Below are positions 13,583 to 25,724 of a stretch of 64,000 bases of DNA, one piece after another. The notes below the pieces were generated by a model that saw nothing but the letters and a program-made list of their open reading frames with translations, made no database searches and was not told the DNA's origin. This DNA comes from Lepeophtheirus salmonis. Taxonomy: Eukaryota > Arthropoda > Copepoda > Siphonostomatoida > Caligidae. The position numbers and the translations under genes are program-made. The stretch spans positions 38,811,971-38,875,970 of the forward strand of contig NC_052134.2 in NCBI RefSeq assembly GCF_016086655.4. The letters are read 5' to 3'. Numbering within the stretch: the stretch's first letter is position 1; every line of letters starts with the position of its first letter.

Positions 13583-13969
13583 TAATTGAGAGTTCAAATG
13601 CGTTTCTTTTGATATATAGATACGATTCACAAAGTTTGAACAATTTCTATGAATATTTAAAGGTAGCTTCAAAGGCCCTAAAACTTTTAAAATTTTACAT
13701 ATTTTTGGAAAAGACGTGACCTTGTTTTAATATCATCCATATACTACACACTAAAGCTTGTTAGTAAATTTAAATAATTTAAAACTCTATCAAAAGTTTT
13801 TTATAAATGTCTATGATAAATGATTTTTTACTCATCTAAAAGAACGATAAAAAAATTTCAAATAAAATGTAGCCTTTTTGCCTATCTGTTTGTCTATCTG
13901 CGTAACACAACCAGTGAGCAGCTATTGATGACTAAAAAAATTGCAAATACATTTTTCTACTTTGATTAA

Positions 13970-14010
<41 letters not shown>

Positions 14011-14247
14011 AACTGCAAAATAGGATGACTTAAACCCTTATGACCTTTTTTTTTGGGAAAAGAACCTGTATACCTTAATTTCAGTTTAATAAAAAAAAAT
14101 TGTTTAATAAAAAATATGGCATTGAAAATTTAGTAGGAACTTATTTTACAAAGAAAGACCACCAAGGTCCTTTCAGGCCGAGAATAAGGACGGGGTTAAC
14201 AATAGAAATATATAATTTTAAGTTAATAAGGGATATTGCAATGTAGC
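13583..14247 (+). repeat. Left inverted arm of the long-TIR transposon
   Basis: It pairs with 15425-16070 on the opposite strand. The inner boundary is at TATTGCAATGTAGC, which reappears inverted at 15425-15440. A poly(A) tract at 13971-14008 interrupts the arm. Confidence 0.75.
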
Positions 14248-14409
14248 TTGTTTCTTGCTTGAAAAGTTACTTGGAAAAAAGCTCTTTACATTTGCATGCA
14301 GAACCATCATGGAATTAATTATTTAAACTGTTTTCCAAGAGTATTTCTCTCGAAGTTCCATTATTTAAAAGATTTAAAGAAAATGGGCAATCGATCAATA
14401 AATATGTGA

Positions 14410-15240
14410 TTACAGACAAAAAGGTGGCTAGGCTTGTTGAATGATGAAGATATACGACAAGGCGCCATCGACTTTGCTGAAGAACATCTTAAAAATAAAT
14501 TTTCAATGGATAATAATAGGGAATTTTCAGAGCTTTTCATAATATTTCTTGGTGTTGCACCTAAGCGAGGAAAAAATTAATGAGATCCGGTGTAATGCAC
14601 CATACCCGTTAGCTATCAAAAGTTTTATATATGTAGTCTTAAAATCTGGATGTTAATATCTGAATTTAAATTAACTCACAGAGAAGAACAAGGATTGCGA
14701 TACATCTGTTTTTTTTTATGGTAAGAATATGTATAAACATTTTAATTGATGTACTTAAGGCCTCAGACGCTCCTTTCAAGTACCTTAATTGTATGAAGGC
14801 ATTTATAAAATACTCAACTATTAAAAGTCAAATTTCCAAGTCTTTATAATGCAAACTTTCCTGATATTTATAGTATTTGTCGGAGGAACTAGTAGGACTC
14901 GCATTTTTTAATTGTCGAGTAAGTTTGTTCATCCAAAAGTTAGAAGCTGAGCTCTTCAAAAGTAAATAATAAACTTTAGCATAGATAAGATTATTAAAAA
15001 TCATGCAGCTTCTTTATGGATTTTTAGAAGCTGATCCTGCATAATGGAATATTAGGAATTGTTTCATGCAGCCTTTATATATAATTGGTTCTCTCAATGT
15101 TATTAATGATCTAGATGAAAGGGGAGTTGTGCTCATACAAGAATATAGTGGCTTGTGAACAAAGGACGAATCACAGCTGAAATTTATTACAAACTACAGA
15201 GTAGTTGCACTTTGCAGACCATAGAAGATTGTATCCTGAC
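14410..15240 (+). pseudogene. Decayed gene of an orphan arthropod transposon-type protein ('family A')
   Basis: Successive plus-strand pieces are WLGLLNDEDIRQGAIDFAEE, then FSELFIIFLGVAPKRG, then IYSLKIWM-like and FKLTHREEQGLRYICLF segments, then IFSICRR/LSEEL-like sequence, and finally DLDERGVVLIQEYSGL followed after one stop by TKDESQLKF. I recognise this order (FLGG.P+G..F..PGAMH..RWM.K.IYSLKI; LT..EE.GLR..C.F; HLWYLSEEL; ERGV.LIQ.YN.LLTK.E.Q) from repetitive uncharacterised proteins of arthropods and cnidarians. Numerous stops and frameshifts make it a pseudogene. Its location between matched long inverted arms suggests it encodes the element's own transposase. The biochemical function is unknown. 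Confidence 0.6.
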
Positions 15241-15424
15241 TGAAAGAAATAAATTTTAAAATTATATATAAGCTTTTATTAAAATTTATGCTTATAATTT
15301 TTTTCTAATTTGAAAACATTATGTAAATACTCGTATAAATATTATATTACACGAGAAAAAAAAAGACTTAAAAACTTTTGATTTGTTATTAAATCATTAA
15401 ATTTAAGACAATGTGCTACATTGC

Positions 15425-16070
15425 AATATTTAATAATTAACTTAAAAAAATATATATCTATTGATAACTTCGACCTTTTACTCGGCCTCAAATGACCTTG
15501 GTGGTCATTTGTTTGAAAAATTAGCTCCTACTAAATTTTTATTGGCATATTTTTTATTAGACACAATATTTTGATTGATAAGACTAAAACAATGCTTTAT
15601 AGGTCTTTTTCGTCAAAAAATGTCATAAAAAGGTCATCGAGGTTAAGATCATCCAAATTTGCACTTGTTTCTTTGTTCTTCCAAGTGAAGAAACGTATTT
15701 ATAAATTTTTGTAGTTATCAATAGTCGCTCACTGACTGTGATACGTAGAGGAACAGACAGATCGGCAAAAAGGCTACATTTCATTTAAATTTTTTTATCA
15801 TTCTTCTATAGACGTAAAAAATGATTTATCATAAACATTTATAACAAGTTTTTGATAGAATTTTAACTTCTTTAAATTTGTTAACTTTACTAAGAAGCTT
15901 TAGTATGTAGTATACGGATGATATTAAAACAAGATCACGTTTTTTTCCAAAAATATGTAAAATTACAAAACTATACGGCCTTTGAAGCTACCTTTAAATA
16001 TTCATAGAAAGTGTTCAAACTTTGTTAGTTGTATTTTTTTATCAAAATGAATGTATTTGAAACCTCAATT
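15425..16070 (-). repeat. Right inverted arm of the long-TIR transposon
   Basis: Reverse complement of 13583-14247, without the poly(A) insertion. It contains the complement of TGTAGCCTTTTTGCC at about 15765-15780 and ends near CTCAATT at 16064-16070. Confidence 0.75.
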
Positions 16071-16344
16071 GTTTAATTTAAAAAAAAGTGATTTTATTGC
16101 CACCCAAATGAGCAAATTATATAAGTTACAATTTTTCGTTACCCTTTATTCAATGAAGTCGTCAGTCATTTTAATTCACAACTATGAATCATGATTGACA
16201 TTTTATTTTGTTCTATATAAAAAAAGATATTAATTATTTAAAAGTATTTACTATTAATATAACTCTAAGCATTTGAACTTTAAAGTGTGCTACAGAATAC
16301 TTATCAATTAGTAATTTTCATTAAAAAATCTAAAATTACACTAC

Positions 16345-16552
16345 AATGCCATAGGGTGACATTAATCTCTTGAACACAATGTGCGTAGGTTTGCACCTCG
16401 GTTGTTCCTATAGAAGAAAGTATACTCTATGTATATGGAATTCAATGAAAATTCCATGTGATATTGAGTAAATGTAATACTTACTTATACGTTTATTTAT
16501 ACTTGATCAATGTAACTTCATCTGAACAATTAAAGGAACTCACAAAAAAAAA
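16345..16552 (+). mobile_element. tRNA-derived SINE, copy 2
   Basis: It shares CTCTTGAACACAATGTGCGT, then TAGGTTTGCACCTCGG (B box), TATACTCTATGTATATGGA and TCATCTGAACAATTAAAGG with the other copies, ending in a short A tract. The A-box region is degraded (ATGCCATAGGGTGAC). It lies about 275 bp outside the right arm of the long-TIR element. Confidence 0.75.
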
Positions 16553-17142
16553 GAAGTGCTATGTTTGTTATGCCCTTATTTTCTTTTTTACTATATACAT
16601 GACGTTATGGTTTTTGTGCATCCCACAATTACTTATAATTCCATGACTTTACAACTCTACACTTAAGTAAAAAAGTTTAATAGTGTTCTATCTTTAAATG
16701 GTTACAAATTTTTACACAATTAAAAGATCAAAACCTTGAAAATTTGAGATCAAAAACTTATATTTTTCTAGCTGGCTAATAGCTTTTCAATGATTTATCA
16801 TACTCGTCTACTATTGCTTTTGTTTACGAAATATCAGTAATCAAAAATTCCTCAAAATGATCATTTTTTCATTTTTAAGACCTCATTTTGCAGAATTGGA
16901 TGTAGTTATGGATCTTGTAGATTATTTTTAAGTAGGACTACAACTAATAATAGTACATACTAAATTTTAGTTAAATACGTTTCTTCTTGAAAATTTATCG
17001 TGGATTATTCCATAAATATTAAAACTCATACTCACTCAGCTTATAAAATTATAAAAAAACCCTTTAGGAATAAAATAGTATAAAGTTATCAAAATGTAGA
17101 AAAGTCTAAGGATTGTTTTATTTCAAACCATTTAAAAATATA

Positions 17143-17337
17143 ACGACGTAGCTTAATGGGCAAAACCATTATGGGTAGCTTCGATGCTTGGTCGTTCTTA
17201 GAGAAGGAAAAATACTTAATGTATTTGGATTTCAAAGACAATTCCTAGTTCAGAAGGAGTAAATGTAATACTACATTGTTAATTACTACTCAATCAGTGC
17301 AACTTTATGTAACGAATTAAAGGAACATTAAAAAAAT
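17143..17337 (+). mobile_element. tRNA-derived SINE, copy 3
   Basis: The head ACGACGTAGCTTAATGGGCA is A-box-like. The middle of the tRNA region is shortened before GGTCGTTCTTAGAGAAGG, and the tail CAATCAGTGCAACTTTATGT leads to AATTAAAGGAACATTA plus an A tract. The order matches copies 1, 2, 5 and 7. Confidence 0.75.
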
Positions 17338-17527
17338 GTAACTATTTACAAGAAACTCGTGACATAGATATAAGACACATACGGCCACATATCTTCTAGT
17401 TAAATAATTTATAACGATGTTTTTTTTAATAATATCAGAACATAATCTCTGATAGACAAAGTCTTACGTAGCAAAATCCCTGTAGGACATAATTCCTCGA
17501 GATAAAATAAAATAAATTATGTTTATA

Positions 17528-18290
17528 GAGGGCTGTGTAGCAAAATAGAGACTCGTGAGGTTACTTCAGAAATAATTCTGTATGTTTCCTATTTTCAAAC
17601 ATAATAATAATTAAAAAAATACAAACTTGTAAACAAGGCCTTTACATAATTGGTCACTCAATATGGCTATCTTTAGGATATTAACAAAGCATTTAAATAT
17701 CGCCATAAGGCCTGCAAGATTTGATCATAAACTCTTAACGTAAGTTGTCCCACACAGCCACTATAGTGATCTTCAGTGAGTTCCCTTTTAGGTGTGGAGT
17801 TTTTTTGGTCTTCCTTTCCAAAGTGCCCCACTCAGCAAAGTCCAATGGGATTTACTATGGCAAGGAAGGGGCCCACATCTCTGTACCTCTCAAACCTCCT
17901 GACCTTCATATCCTCTGTCAGAACGTGACGGGGGATTCTCAGCCCTTGCGTATGAAGACAATCCCAAGTCGTCCTTTACAGTCCTCCCAATGGTCCTACA
18001 AATCACGGATAAATTGTTTACAAGGTGATTCCTCGACTTTGTAGGGTCCTCCTTGATCTTCTTCTCCAAGCTGGAAAGCAACTCCAAACCTCTCTTTAAA
18101 TTGTTCCATCCACTTCCTGCTTTCCCGTAGAGGCCTTTCCATCATTTTTCATCTTGGCCACCATGAAAACCAGGATTCTGGAGCACTTCACAGTTCCTGT
18201 AATCCTAACCACCTCAAATTCAGCATCTAGGATATCTGATATGTGCTGCCTTTTAGCTTTTTGCTCACTCATGATGAGTAGATGACGAAA
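17528..18290 (-). mobile_element. Internally deleted Tc1/mariner-type transposon (family M1)
   Basis: A degraded terminal repeat at 17528 (GGGCTGTGTAGCAAAA) matches the ends of related copies at 34972 and 40913. The relic transposase starts at 18272 with MSEQKAKRQHISDILDAEF, keeps a coherent N-terminus (EVVRITGTVKCSRILVFMVA) and an HTH-region open stretch (17890-18087), then jumps at about 17860 to the C-terminus (IPLDFAEWGTLERKTKK). The catalytic core is therefore missing: a single internal deletion keeps both ends, the classic origin of non-autonomous derivatives. Confidence 0.65.
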
Positions 18291-18339
18291 TATTTATTAT
18301 AGTTTATTTATGCAAAAAGAATGGCTGAACCAGAGTTAC

Positions 18340-19650
18340 AAAAAATAATCCCTGAAACTTCCTTTATTATTTAGAAAAATAATATTAATGAACAGTCCTT
18401 GTTTTGTTGCCCGATCCTGTATGTTTTCTAGTTTATATCTCAAAATTCTTATATCATTGATTCCCCGATCAATTGAAATTACTAATATTTTTGATCCAAT
18501 TTCCAATCAAATCTTGAATTATTTTATATAAGTATTTATAATAATTAATTCATGATAAGATACAGTTAGTTTGGAGGCATACTTATACATAATTAAATTA
18601 ACTAACTGGAATATAAAAAAACACCCTAATTAGCTTAGATAACAGGAGTGTAAATATCAGGGGGAATCAATTGAAAGGGGAGGGAAGACATAATTATTAA
18701 TGGTATATTGAATAATTCCCATCCCAAACTTCAAAATTAAAAAGACATTAATTGAATGTTTAACTAATTAATTATAACCTTAAACTATGTTTAGATCAAT
18801 GATTTACTTCTAAACTAAATCTTTTAACGTCTAGTTAGCCATTTTCCTTTGTTATGAAACATTTTTCAGTAAACTTGTCCTGAAAAAACATCGACGTTCA
18901 GCCTGTTTTATTTATCCTCCACAAGATATTAAAAATGATCTAGCCATTCTACCAAAAAAGTGAAAAATATCCATGTCGAGTTGGATGTAATTTTTTCCAT
19001 CCCTACTTTTTATTATTTTGGGAGATTTTGTTCAAGAACCATTAAAATAAAGAGAATCCTATAAATGAAAATATAATGATACATAGTAAAACCATGAAAT
19101 AGGTATAGATTTTTTTTGGTAGAATACAAATATACATATTGCTAATAGTTAAAAACCTACAACCATGCTTTTTAGCAAAGTTTGTGTTCAATGATCTCTA
19201 CTTTAAGTCCTTAAATTTATAAATATATATATTAGCTCGTTAAAAACTCATTTAAGATCATTTATACTATTTTTTACATAATAATCCAAAGAGAAGCCCT
19301 TTATTCTTACCACACTATAAAGCTATTTCCTGCATCAGTCTTGCATTCGTGATATGAGTTTAAAGATCGTCTTTTATGGTAGCTACTCTGAAGCATTCTT
19401 TGATATTCCCTCATTTGCTGGGATTTACGGTAAAAAACCAAGTGGATTTTTGATTTTTCTATCATTCTAGACCTTCAAATCATAAGTTAGTATAATTTTG
19501 ATATAATAATTAATAAGAGTGTTTTTAAAGTAAATTTTTTTCAATAAAATTTATTAAATATATATATTTTATCTCGTTTCATTCTTTGCCAAAGATTTAA
19601 ATAAAATTTCCATGGCTGTACCTATAACCTTATGTAACAAATGAAGGTTT
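18340..19650. other. AT-rich DNA, nothing recognisable
   Basis: No gene was found. A short patch at 19003-19050 (CTACTTTTTATTATTTTGGG then AGATTTTG) resembles 11678-11730, suggesting a low-copy interspersed repeat too diverged to delimit. Confidence 0.4.
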
Positions 19651-19900
19651 TGGAACTCCCGCAGGCTGAAACTCCCATTTATTATTGCTATTTAAGCTGT
19701 ACAACACAAATATGACCATTAAAACTTTCAATCAATAAAGGTTTGGCCTTTAAAAACTTTTTTTTAAATAAAGTTTTTAAGATATAACTTATATTCAATG
19801 CATAGTTCGACATGAAAAATTATATATATAAAAATCAAAGTAAATAATAAATTGATAAAAACATTTCAACATTTAAAAAATTAATTCTTTGTTACGTTAT
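19651..19900 (+). repeat. Solo arm related to the inverted-repeat element at 45990-47240
   Basis: TTTGGAACTCCCGCAGGCTG is followed by TTATTATTGCTATTTAAGC, then a block of ACACAAATATGACC type, and later AACATTTCAACATTT. The same order occurs in the left arm at 45990 and, inverted, in the right arm ending at 47240. Only one arm is visible here. Confidence 0.5.
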
Positions 19901-20561
19901 CTTGATTACTTAAAAAAAATGTAGATAACCACCAAAAAAGCGAGTAAAATGAACGACCTTACTTAGATGCTAATATCTTTTTATTTTTCCTTCAAATACT
20001 TTATATCATAGCTGAACTTATGGAATAGGGCCTATATTTCAATTAAAAAAAAGTGATTACAAAGAAAAGTCGAATTTGATTGATTTTAGGTCAATTCAGT
20101 TTATAATATTTATTAAGAAATTTAAATATAATAAGCTGACTAGTTTTCGTGAATATTGATTGCAATGATATTCTGACGAAAATATTTAATTACTTAGGAG
20201 TCTATATAATTACATAATTTATATGAAAGGGAATTAAAATAAGTTAATAGATGCTTCATATTCAAATTAATTAAACTTATTCTAAATAATTATATATTAG
20301 TGAAACATGACATCTAAAATGTGGAAAATAAAGCAGATTCTTTTAACTGTGACTCTGAGGGGAAATGATAAGAGCAAAAAGCAAGAAATGTACATTTTCT
20401 TCCAAATTATGTACGGCATATCGTAGTAGCATACATATAATATTGAATATAATTATTTATTTTATTATATTTTTTGAGAATTGGAATTAGAATGTCTTTA
20501 TTATTAGCTATAAGTTAATTATTACAATTTATTTAAATACGTGATTCAAAAATGTTTTTTT

Positions 20562-21510
20562 TTATTTTCGACTATATTCCATATCACTTTCTCGAATCTG
20601 TCCCAACATATAGTCTCTCATCATGTTCTCATCATAATACCATTGGTACCGCTGCTCAAATCTGAGCATATCTTGGTGAAACCGCTCCCCTTGTTTTTCA
20701 GAATACATCATCATATTTTCTTTCAAATTTTCAAAATGAGAATCTAACATATGTAGCTTGTAGGACATCCTAAACATCATCTTTATATAATTGTCCAACA
20801 TAGGCTTCACAAGCTCAACATAGTTTACCTTTTTTTTTATTACACAAAAATCCATGCAAAACTTCAATGAAACTATTCCATGCTATTCTGTCTTTTTTCT
20901 TGAGCTTTTTCGAGAACTCTTACAATTCATGATTTTTCTTATTTGAGGACCTGTAAACACTCCAACCTCTTTTTTTACTTGTGGTAGCTCAGGGAAAATA
21001 TCATTGATGTACAAGAAGGCTTTTGACTTCTTATCTAAAGTTTTCACGAATTGCTTCATTAGACAAAGTTTCAAATGAAGTGGTGGATACAAAACTTTTT
21101 TTTTTGGGATCTATCGATGCCTCCTGTTTAACATTTTCTTTCCGACAGTAAATTCGAGTCGCTTTGCCCAGATCTTCTTACGATAATACGCAGAGTCATC
21201 TCTGCTATCTCATAGACAAAGATTGAAAGGGAATTTAGTGTCACCACCTTGTAAACCCATGAAAAATACTACCATTTTGAAATCTCCTATTATTTCCCAT
21301 TTGTACTCTTCATATTTTATGGCATCTAGCAAGATTTTAATATTATTATACTTTTCTTTGTGTTGGAATGAACGGATATTTATTTCCAGTACGAAGCAAC
21401 ACTGCTTTAAGTCTACTGCGTGAACTATCTATGAAAAGACGTCAATCTTTCATGTCTAAGGACATTTTCAATTCTTCAAATAGGCCAGTCCTATTATGGC
21501 AAAAGCAAAA
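20562..21510 (-). pseudogene. Decayed gene of an uncharacterised arthropod repetitive protein ('family B')
   Basis: Minus-strand pieces in order are TGLFEELKMSLDMKD, stop, RLFIDSSRSRLKAVLLRTGN, KYPFIPTQRKV, then IGDFKMVVFFMGLQGGDTKF, FPFNLCL, stop, DSRDDSAYYRKKIWAKRLEF, LYPPLHLKLCLMKQFVKTLD, GVFTGPQIRKIM, AWNSFIEVLHGFL, and finally YSEKQGERFHQDMLRFEQRY. I recognise the landmarks (FIDSS..SLKAVLLHNGN; GLQGG.TKF.CFLC.WDSR; LPPLHIKLGLMKQFVKA; SDEQGERFHQD) from very abundant arthropod proteins of unknown function, probably of mobile origin. At least two in-frame stops and two frameshifts make it non-functional. No flanking inverted repeats were seen. Confidence 0.7.
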
Positions 21511-24180
21511 ACTATCACTTTTTGAATAAAATTAATGTTGTTTTTAAATTGTTCAGCCTACATATCTCCAAATTAAATCATCTTTAATAATTGATTTATC
21601 AAACATTAGAGTAGCTGATCAATTGATATCTCATCAGATGGCGATTCATAAGAGCATTAATAAGATTACTTAATATGAGTAGGTAAATAAATGTTGTATC
21701 ACCACAACGGTTCTGATGAAAATAATGCAACAATCATTAGGATAAGTCCCCTTTTCTAAGTATATATTCTTAATCAATTTCCTATGGAAGATCATAAATA
21801 TGTTGTATAGTCGATAGTTTGATATAGAAAATAAATAAATTATGATAAAGCTGAATATACAATAATAAAGTATTATGAAAGCAAAGTTAAAACATTTACA
21901 GACATATTAAAAAATCTACCTCGACAAAATAACAAAAAACCAATACATATCTAGCTGCGTCGAGTTTTTTTAATATTACAAAATCATACCTTTAAGTGAT
22001 TTTTGTCAATATAATACAGTGTAAGGGCATCTTATCTCAATTTTACACACTTTTTGGAAATTTATGCCATCATCATTAACGATTTTTGTCATTTTTGGTC
22101 AGAGTATTTATCTAAAAAAAAAAAAACATTATATGTTTTTCAAGGGAAATTAAAAAGAAATTTAATTATATGGTAAATATAATCTTATCTATAGGCCTAA
22201 ATAAAAGTGATCTCATTAATATCCTACTCTTATATGGTATTAGATTTAAAATTCTACAAAAATCGGGTAAATGGAACTGCAGTTTGGGTGGGGTACAAAA
22301 TTTAATATTTTGCAAAAATGTTTTTATAGTTTACAATTTTATATAAATCGATTAACGTTGAGCATAGTTATGTCTTACTGAAGTTCGATAATACTTTTGC
22401 AGCTAATAGGGTGAAACCAAATACATAATAAAAGTTGTTTTTGTTTATTAGTTGTTTTTTTAATTATTTGTATATTAGCATAGCAAATTGAAGTGGTGTC
22501 ACCATTTGGATAATATTTTTGTTTGTTTGAATTTATCCCATTAATTAGTCATTGTCATCTAGAAAATTAAAATACACTCTAATTTATTAGCTTTCTAATG
22601 CATTTTATTAATTGCAAGTAGTAGAAGAGACCAGAGACAGTTTCAACAATTTACTTTGGGCTAGTTTCACTTAGACTCGCTTAACTTTTAACACACCATA
22701 TACCAATGCATATTTTAGTTATGTTTGAATCTATTTAAAGGTTAACCTTATTAACAGTATTTTTACAAATTGCATTTGAATACGTCTTTTCAAAGATAGC
22801 AACTATACTCATAGCCAGGGACGGTTGATAACGTTTTAATATTTGAGCTGAAAATTTTTAAAAAAATCATGCAAGTTTTTTTTGTTGTTTAATAAATAAC
22901 TACACTTTTTATTATGTTGAATGATTAAATTTCAATGTATGAATGATAGTAGATTGAGTAATAGAGGATGTAACCCTAGCCAAAAGTTTCGCCCTTACAA
23001 TAAAAATGAAGTAGATAAATAGATTTTGAAAACTTTCCTTGTCATTCTCAATCTATACAAAGAGCTTTAAAAATTGTTTCAGAGGCTTCTGAAAAAGTTT
23101 ATAGCCACAATTAGAGACATGGCTATATTTCATCAATACTGAAATCAGGAATAGGACTAAAAATATTTATAACTTAAAAACAATACAATTAATTTTTTAG
23201 ATAAAAAGAAATAAATAAATAAAATATTTTGAAATTATATACTAATATTTAAGAAAACGGATGTTTATATGTAGATGTTTGGTAGAAAAATTATTTTTAT
23301 GTACATGTGTTATTGTATTATATTTGAAATACTGTAGTATTTAAATTAAGATCCTGAGAAATAGTATTTTTCTTTACAATTTGGGCCTAAAGGTTTTGTT
23401 TTTTATATTTTGTTCTCAACTGATCGAAGTTTTTCTTTATCAGACAGTACGCACGGTAGCCTTTATTGCTCTTACACTCCCTTGGAAAGTCCCTTGATTT
23501 TTTTTAAATAAAATAAAATACTTATTATATTATAATGCACATATATATTTTTATAAAATTATTTTTTGATATGTTGCATTACAAAAAAATTTTAATTCAT
23601 ACGAAAACCTTTGATCATATATTTATTTGCGTTCATTTCTATTGTTAAGACGCAACTTTAGCAAGGTTTAAGCCTTTGCTATCTAAATTTTCGTATTGGA
23701 CGATGCCTTCTATTGGGCTTTAATAATATTTATGATAAGGTTTTTAAATTTTGATAGAATTATGTATATTAAAGGGTTTTCAAAATAATCAATAAATAAA
23801 TTATAGGAAAAGAAATGCAAAACTGACTGTATTATTACAAAAATTAGAGATTAATAATTATAAATTAGAGTGAAAAAATAATAGTAGTATAAAACATATA
23901 AAATTGTTTTTAATTTCTTGGAAACAAAGTTTTGTGATCAATATTAGAAATCTAAAGAGCTTACAGCCTGAATATACATATATATATATATTTTTTTTTT
24001 TGAAAAGAAAGCTATTATTATCTGTCAGTCATGCTAAAGAAAAATTAATTTTAAAACTTGGAACATGAGAAAAAGATAACTCAAATTGATAAATTGATAG
24101 ACGATGCAAAAATATAAATATAAGTAAATGTACATATTATCATTAAAATTGAAACAGATAAAATAATTTAAAATATCTTT

Positions 24181-24221
<41 letters not shown>

Positions 24222-25000
24222 AAAGATGGTAAATATTTATATATATATTTCTTATATGTACAAAAAATTACAAAATATTATCATATGTCTAGACAATTTT
24301 AATCTTCTATTACGATCGTCACCTTTTCATGAATGAATTAATGCCCCTCATAAAAGTAATTTGATATGTATGTAGAGTCTATATATTTGCACAAAATATT
24401 ACCTAATTAAAACGGGGTTAAATGAATGGGCTATAATTTTTATGACATTAGTTTACGGTCATATTAACTTGAAATATCGCAATATATCTTTACAGAAAAA
24501 ATTTAAACTGCTACAACATAACTTCTTTTTTCCAAAAATAATAAACCAAGTTTTATTTTTGTTTCAAAACGAAAGTATACGTTTAAAGTTTTGTTTTACG
24601 CACTTTTGAAAATAAAATCGGGTTATCTTTCTTTTTAAATATCTTTTTTTTAAAACAAAACTGTGCAATATTTAATTGTCGATATATCTTATGACTAAAT
24701 TGTCGATAATTAGTTGATATAGTCATTTTTTATTATGGCGATTTTGTAAAAGTCTTGAAAATGAAAATTTTTGTTTGCAATAAACCTATTTGTACAAACT
24801 TCACTAATTTAAGTAAAATTGTACAACACTATAGCTGATAGAATTTTGCCAATTTAAAATTACAAAAGTGAATGGAGAAAATCGTTTTTTGTTTTTTAGA
24901 AGTTGAAGCAATGAACTAATTTTCATAAATTACACCAATAAATCAGAAAAGTTAAAATCCAATTGGTTTAATTTTATAAAATATTTTGCAAACCCTTTTT
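21511..25000. other. AT-rich DNA with one poly(A) tract
   Basis: No gene or repeat family was recognised. A 37-base A tract lies at 24183-24219, without an identifiable retroposon body upstream. Confidence 0.45.
24183..24219 (+). repeat. poly(A) tract, 37 bases
   Basis: An uninterrupted A run followed by TTAAAGATGG. No retroposon was recognised next to it. Confidence 0.9.
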
Positions 25001-25004
25001 GAAC

Positions 25005-25265
25005 AATATTTATTTTTATGGGAATGCATGATTGCCAGAAGTCCTGTGCTCAGAAGTGCATGTTGGCCTGGAGCCGATCTTGGGATTTCTTTGCGTCGTG
25101 GACAGGTCCTTCATATTGTTGGAACATCCAGGGAGTATTGCCAGCGATGGACTTGATCCATGTGATAACTTTGGTGTCTAGATTTGACGTACTCATCAGT
25201 CTTCAGCCTGTATCCTAAAAGGAACTTCACAGGATTCATGGCCTTTCAGTTGGATGCAACAAGTT
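25005..25265 (-). pseudogene. Catalytic-region fragment of a Tc1/mariner-type transposase
   Basis: The minus-strand frame reads LDTKVITWIKSIAGNTPWMF, then QQYEGPVHDAKKSQDRLQAN, MHF, stop, AQDFWQ. It corresponds to the stretch leading into the second catalytic Asp (pattern 'VFQQD.AP.H.AKK.Q.WL..N...FW..D.WP'). The Asp codon is changed to Tyr (QQY), which by itself would abolish catalysis. The frame degenerates in the QSCIPIKINI segment where SPDLNPLD should be. N-terminal and C-terminal parts are absent. Confidence 0.65.
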
Positions 25266-25724
25266 CTAACATAATCACTGAAACATAGTGTTTGTTGGTT
25301 AATTAACTGAGGAGGAGAGGAACGGGGGGGTGAAACATTCCAAGAACTTAGTTCATGGCCAATTACTGTATTTTTTTGCCTCACATGAAAAATAAATATT
25401 TTTTGAGTTATGTAATCATAAATTTCATGTGATTACTTCATTAATGACTTTTTGGATACTGATAAGAACATATTACTTGGATATTTCATATTAAAAAAAA
25501 ATATTATTATAGTTTTTCAATGAGTACAAAAATTATTATTCTTAGCTTGTGGGTAATAGGATGAATTTTTTTGTTTAAACATTTTTGTTCTGGAGTTTCT
25601 TAATTTCATATGCATTTTATAGTAAAAAAATGTATTTGAATTCATTTTTATTGATTAGTTTTATTATGATTTTTTAGTTTATTAAATTTATATTAGCTAA
25701 TGAGTTCCATTTTAATGTGTGATA

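Larger units (their letters stand above)
13583..16070 (+). mobile_element. DNA transposon with long (about 650 bp) terminal inverted repeats
   Basis: The left arm (13583-14247) and right arm (15425-16070) are diverged reverse complements. For example, AAAGTTTGAAC..TTTCTATG at 13631 pairs with 16024-15977 with only a couple of mismatches over almost 50 bases, and the blocks containing TGTAGCCTTTTTGCC and GACCACCAAGGTC also pair. The left arm carries a 38-base A tract (13971-14008) that the right arm lacks. The 1.2-kb core holds a decayed protein gene in the plus orientation. Outer ends are set where the match fades, near TTAATTGAG; similarity may continue weakly to about 13566 and 16108. The element is inactive. 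Confidence 0.75.

Noticed and set aside
20541..20747. 68-codon plus-strand frame
   Set aside because: Antisense shadow of the family B pseudogene on the minus strand.
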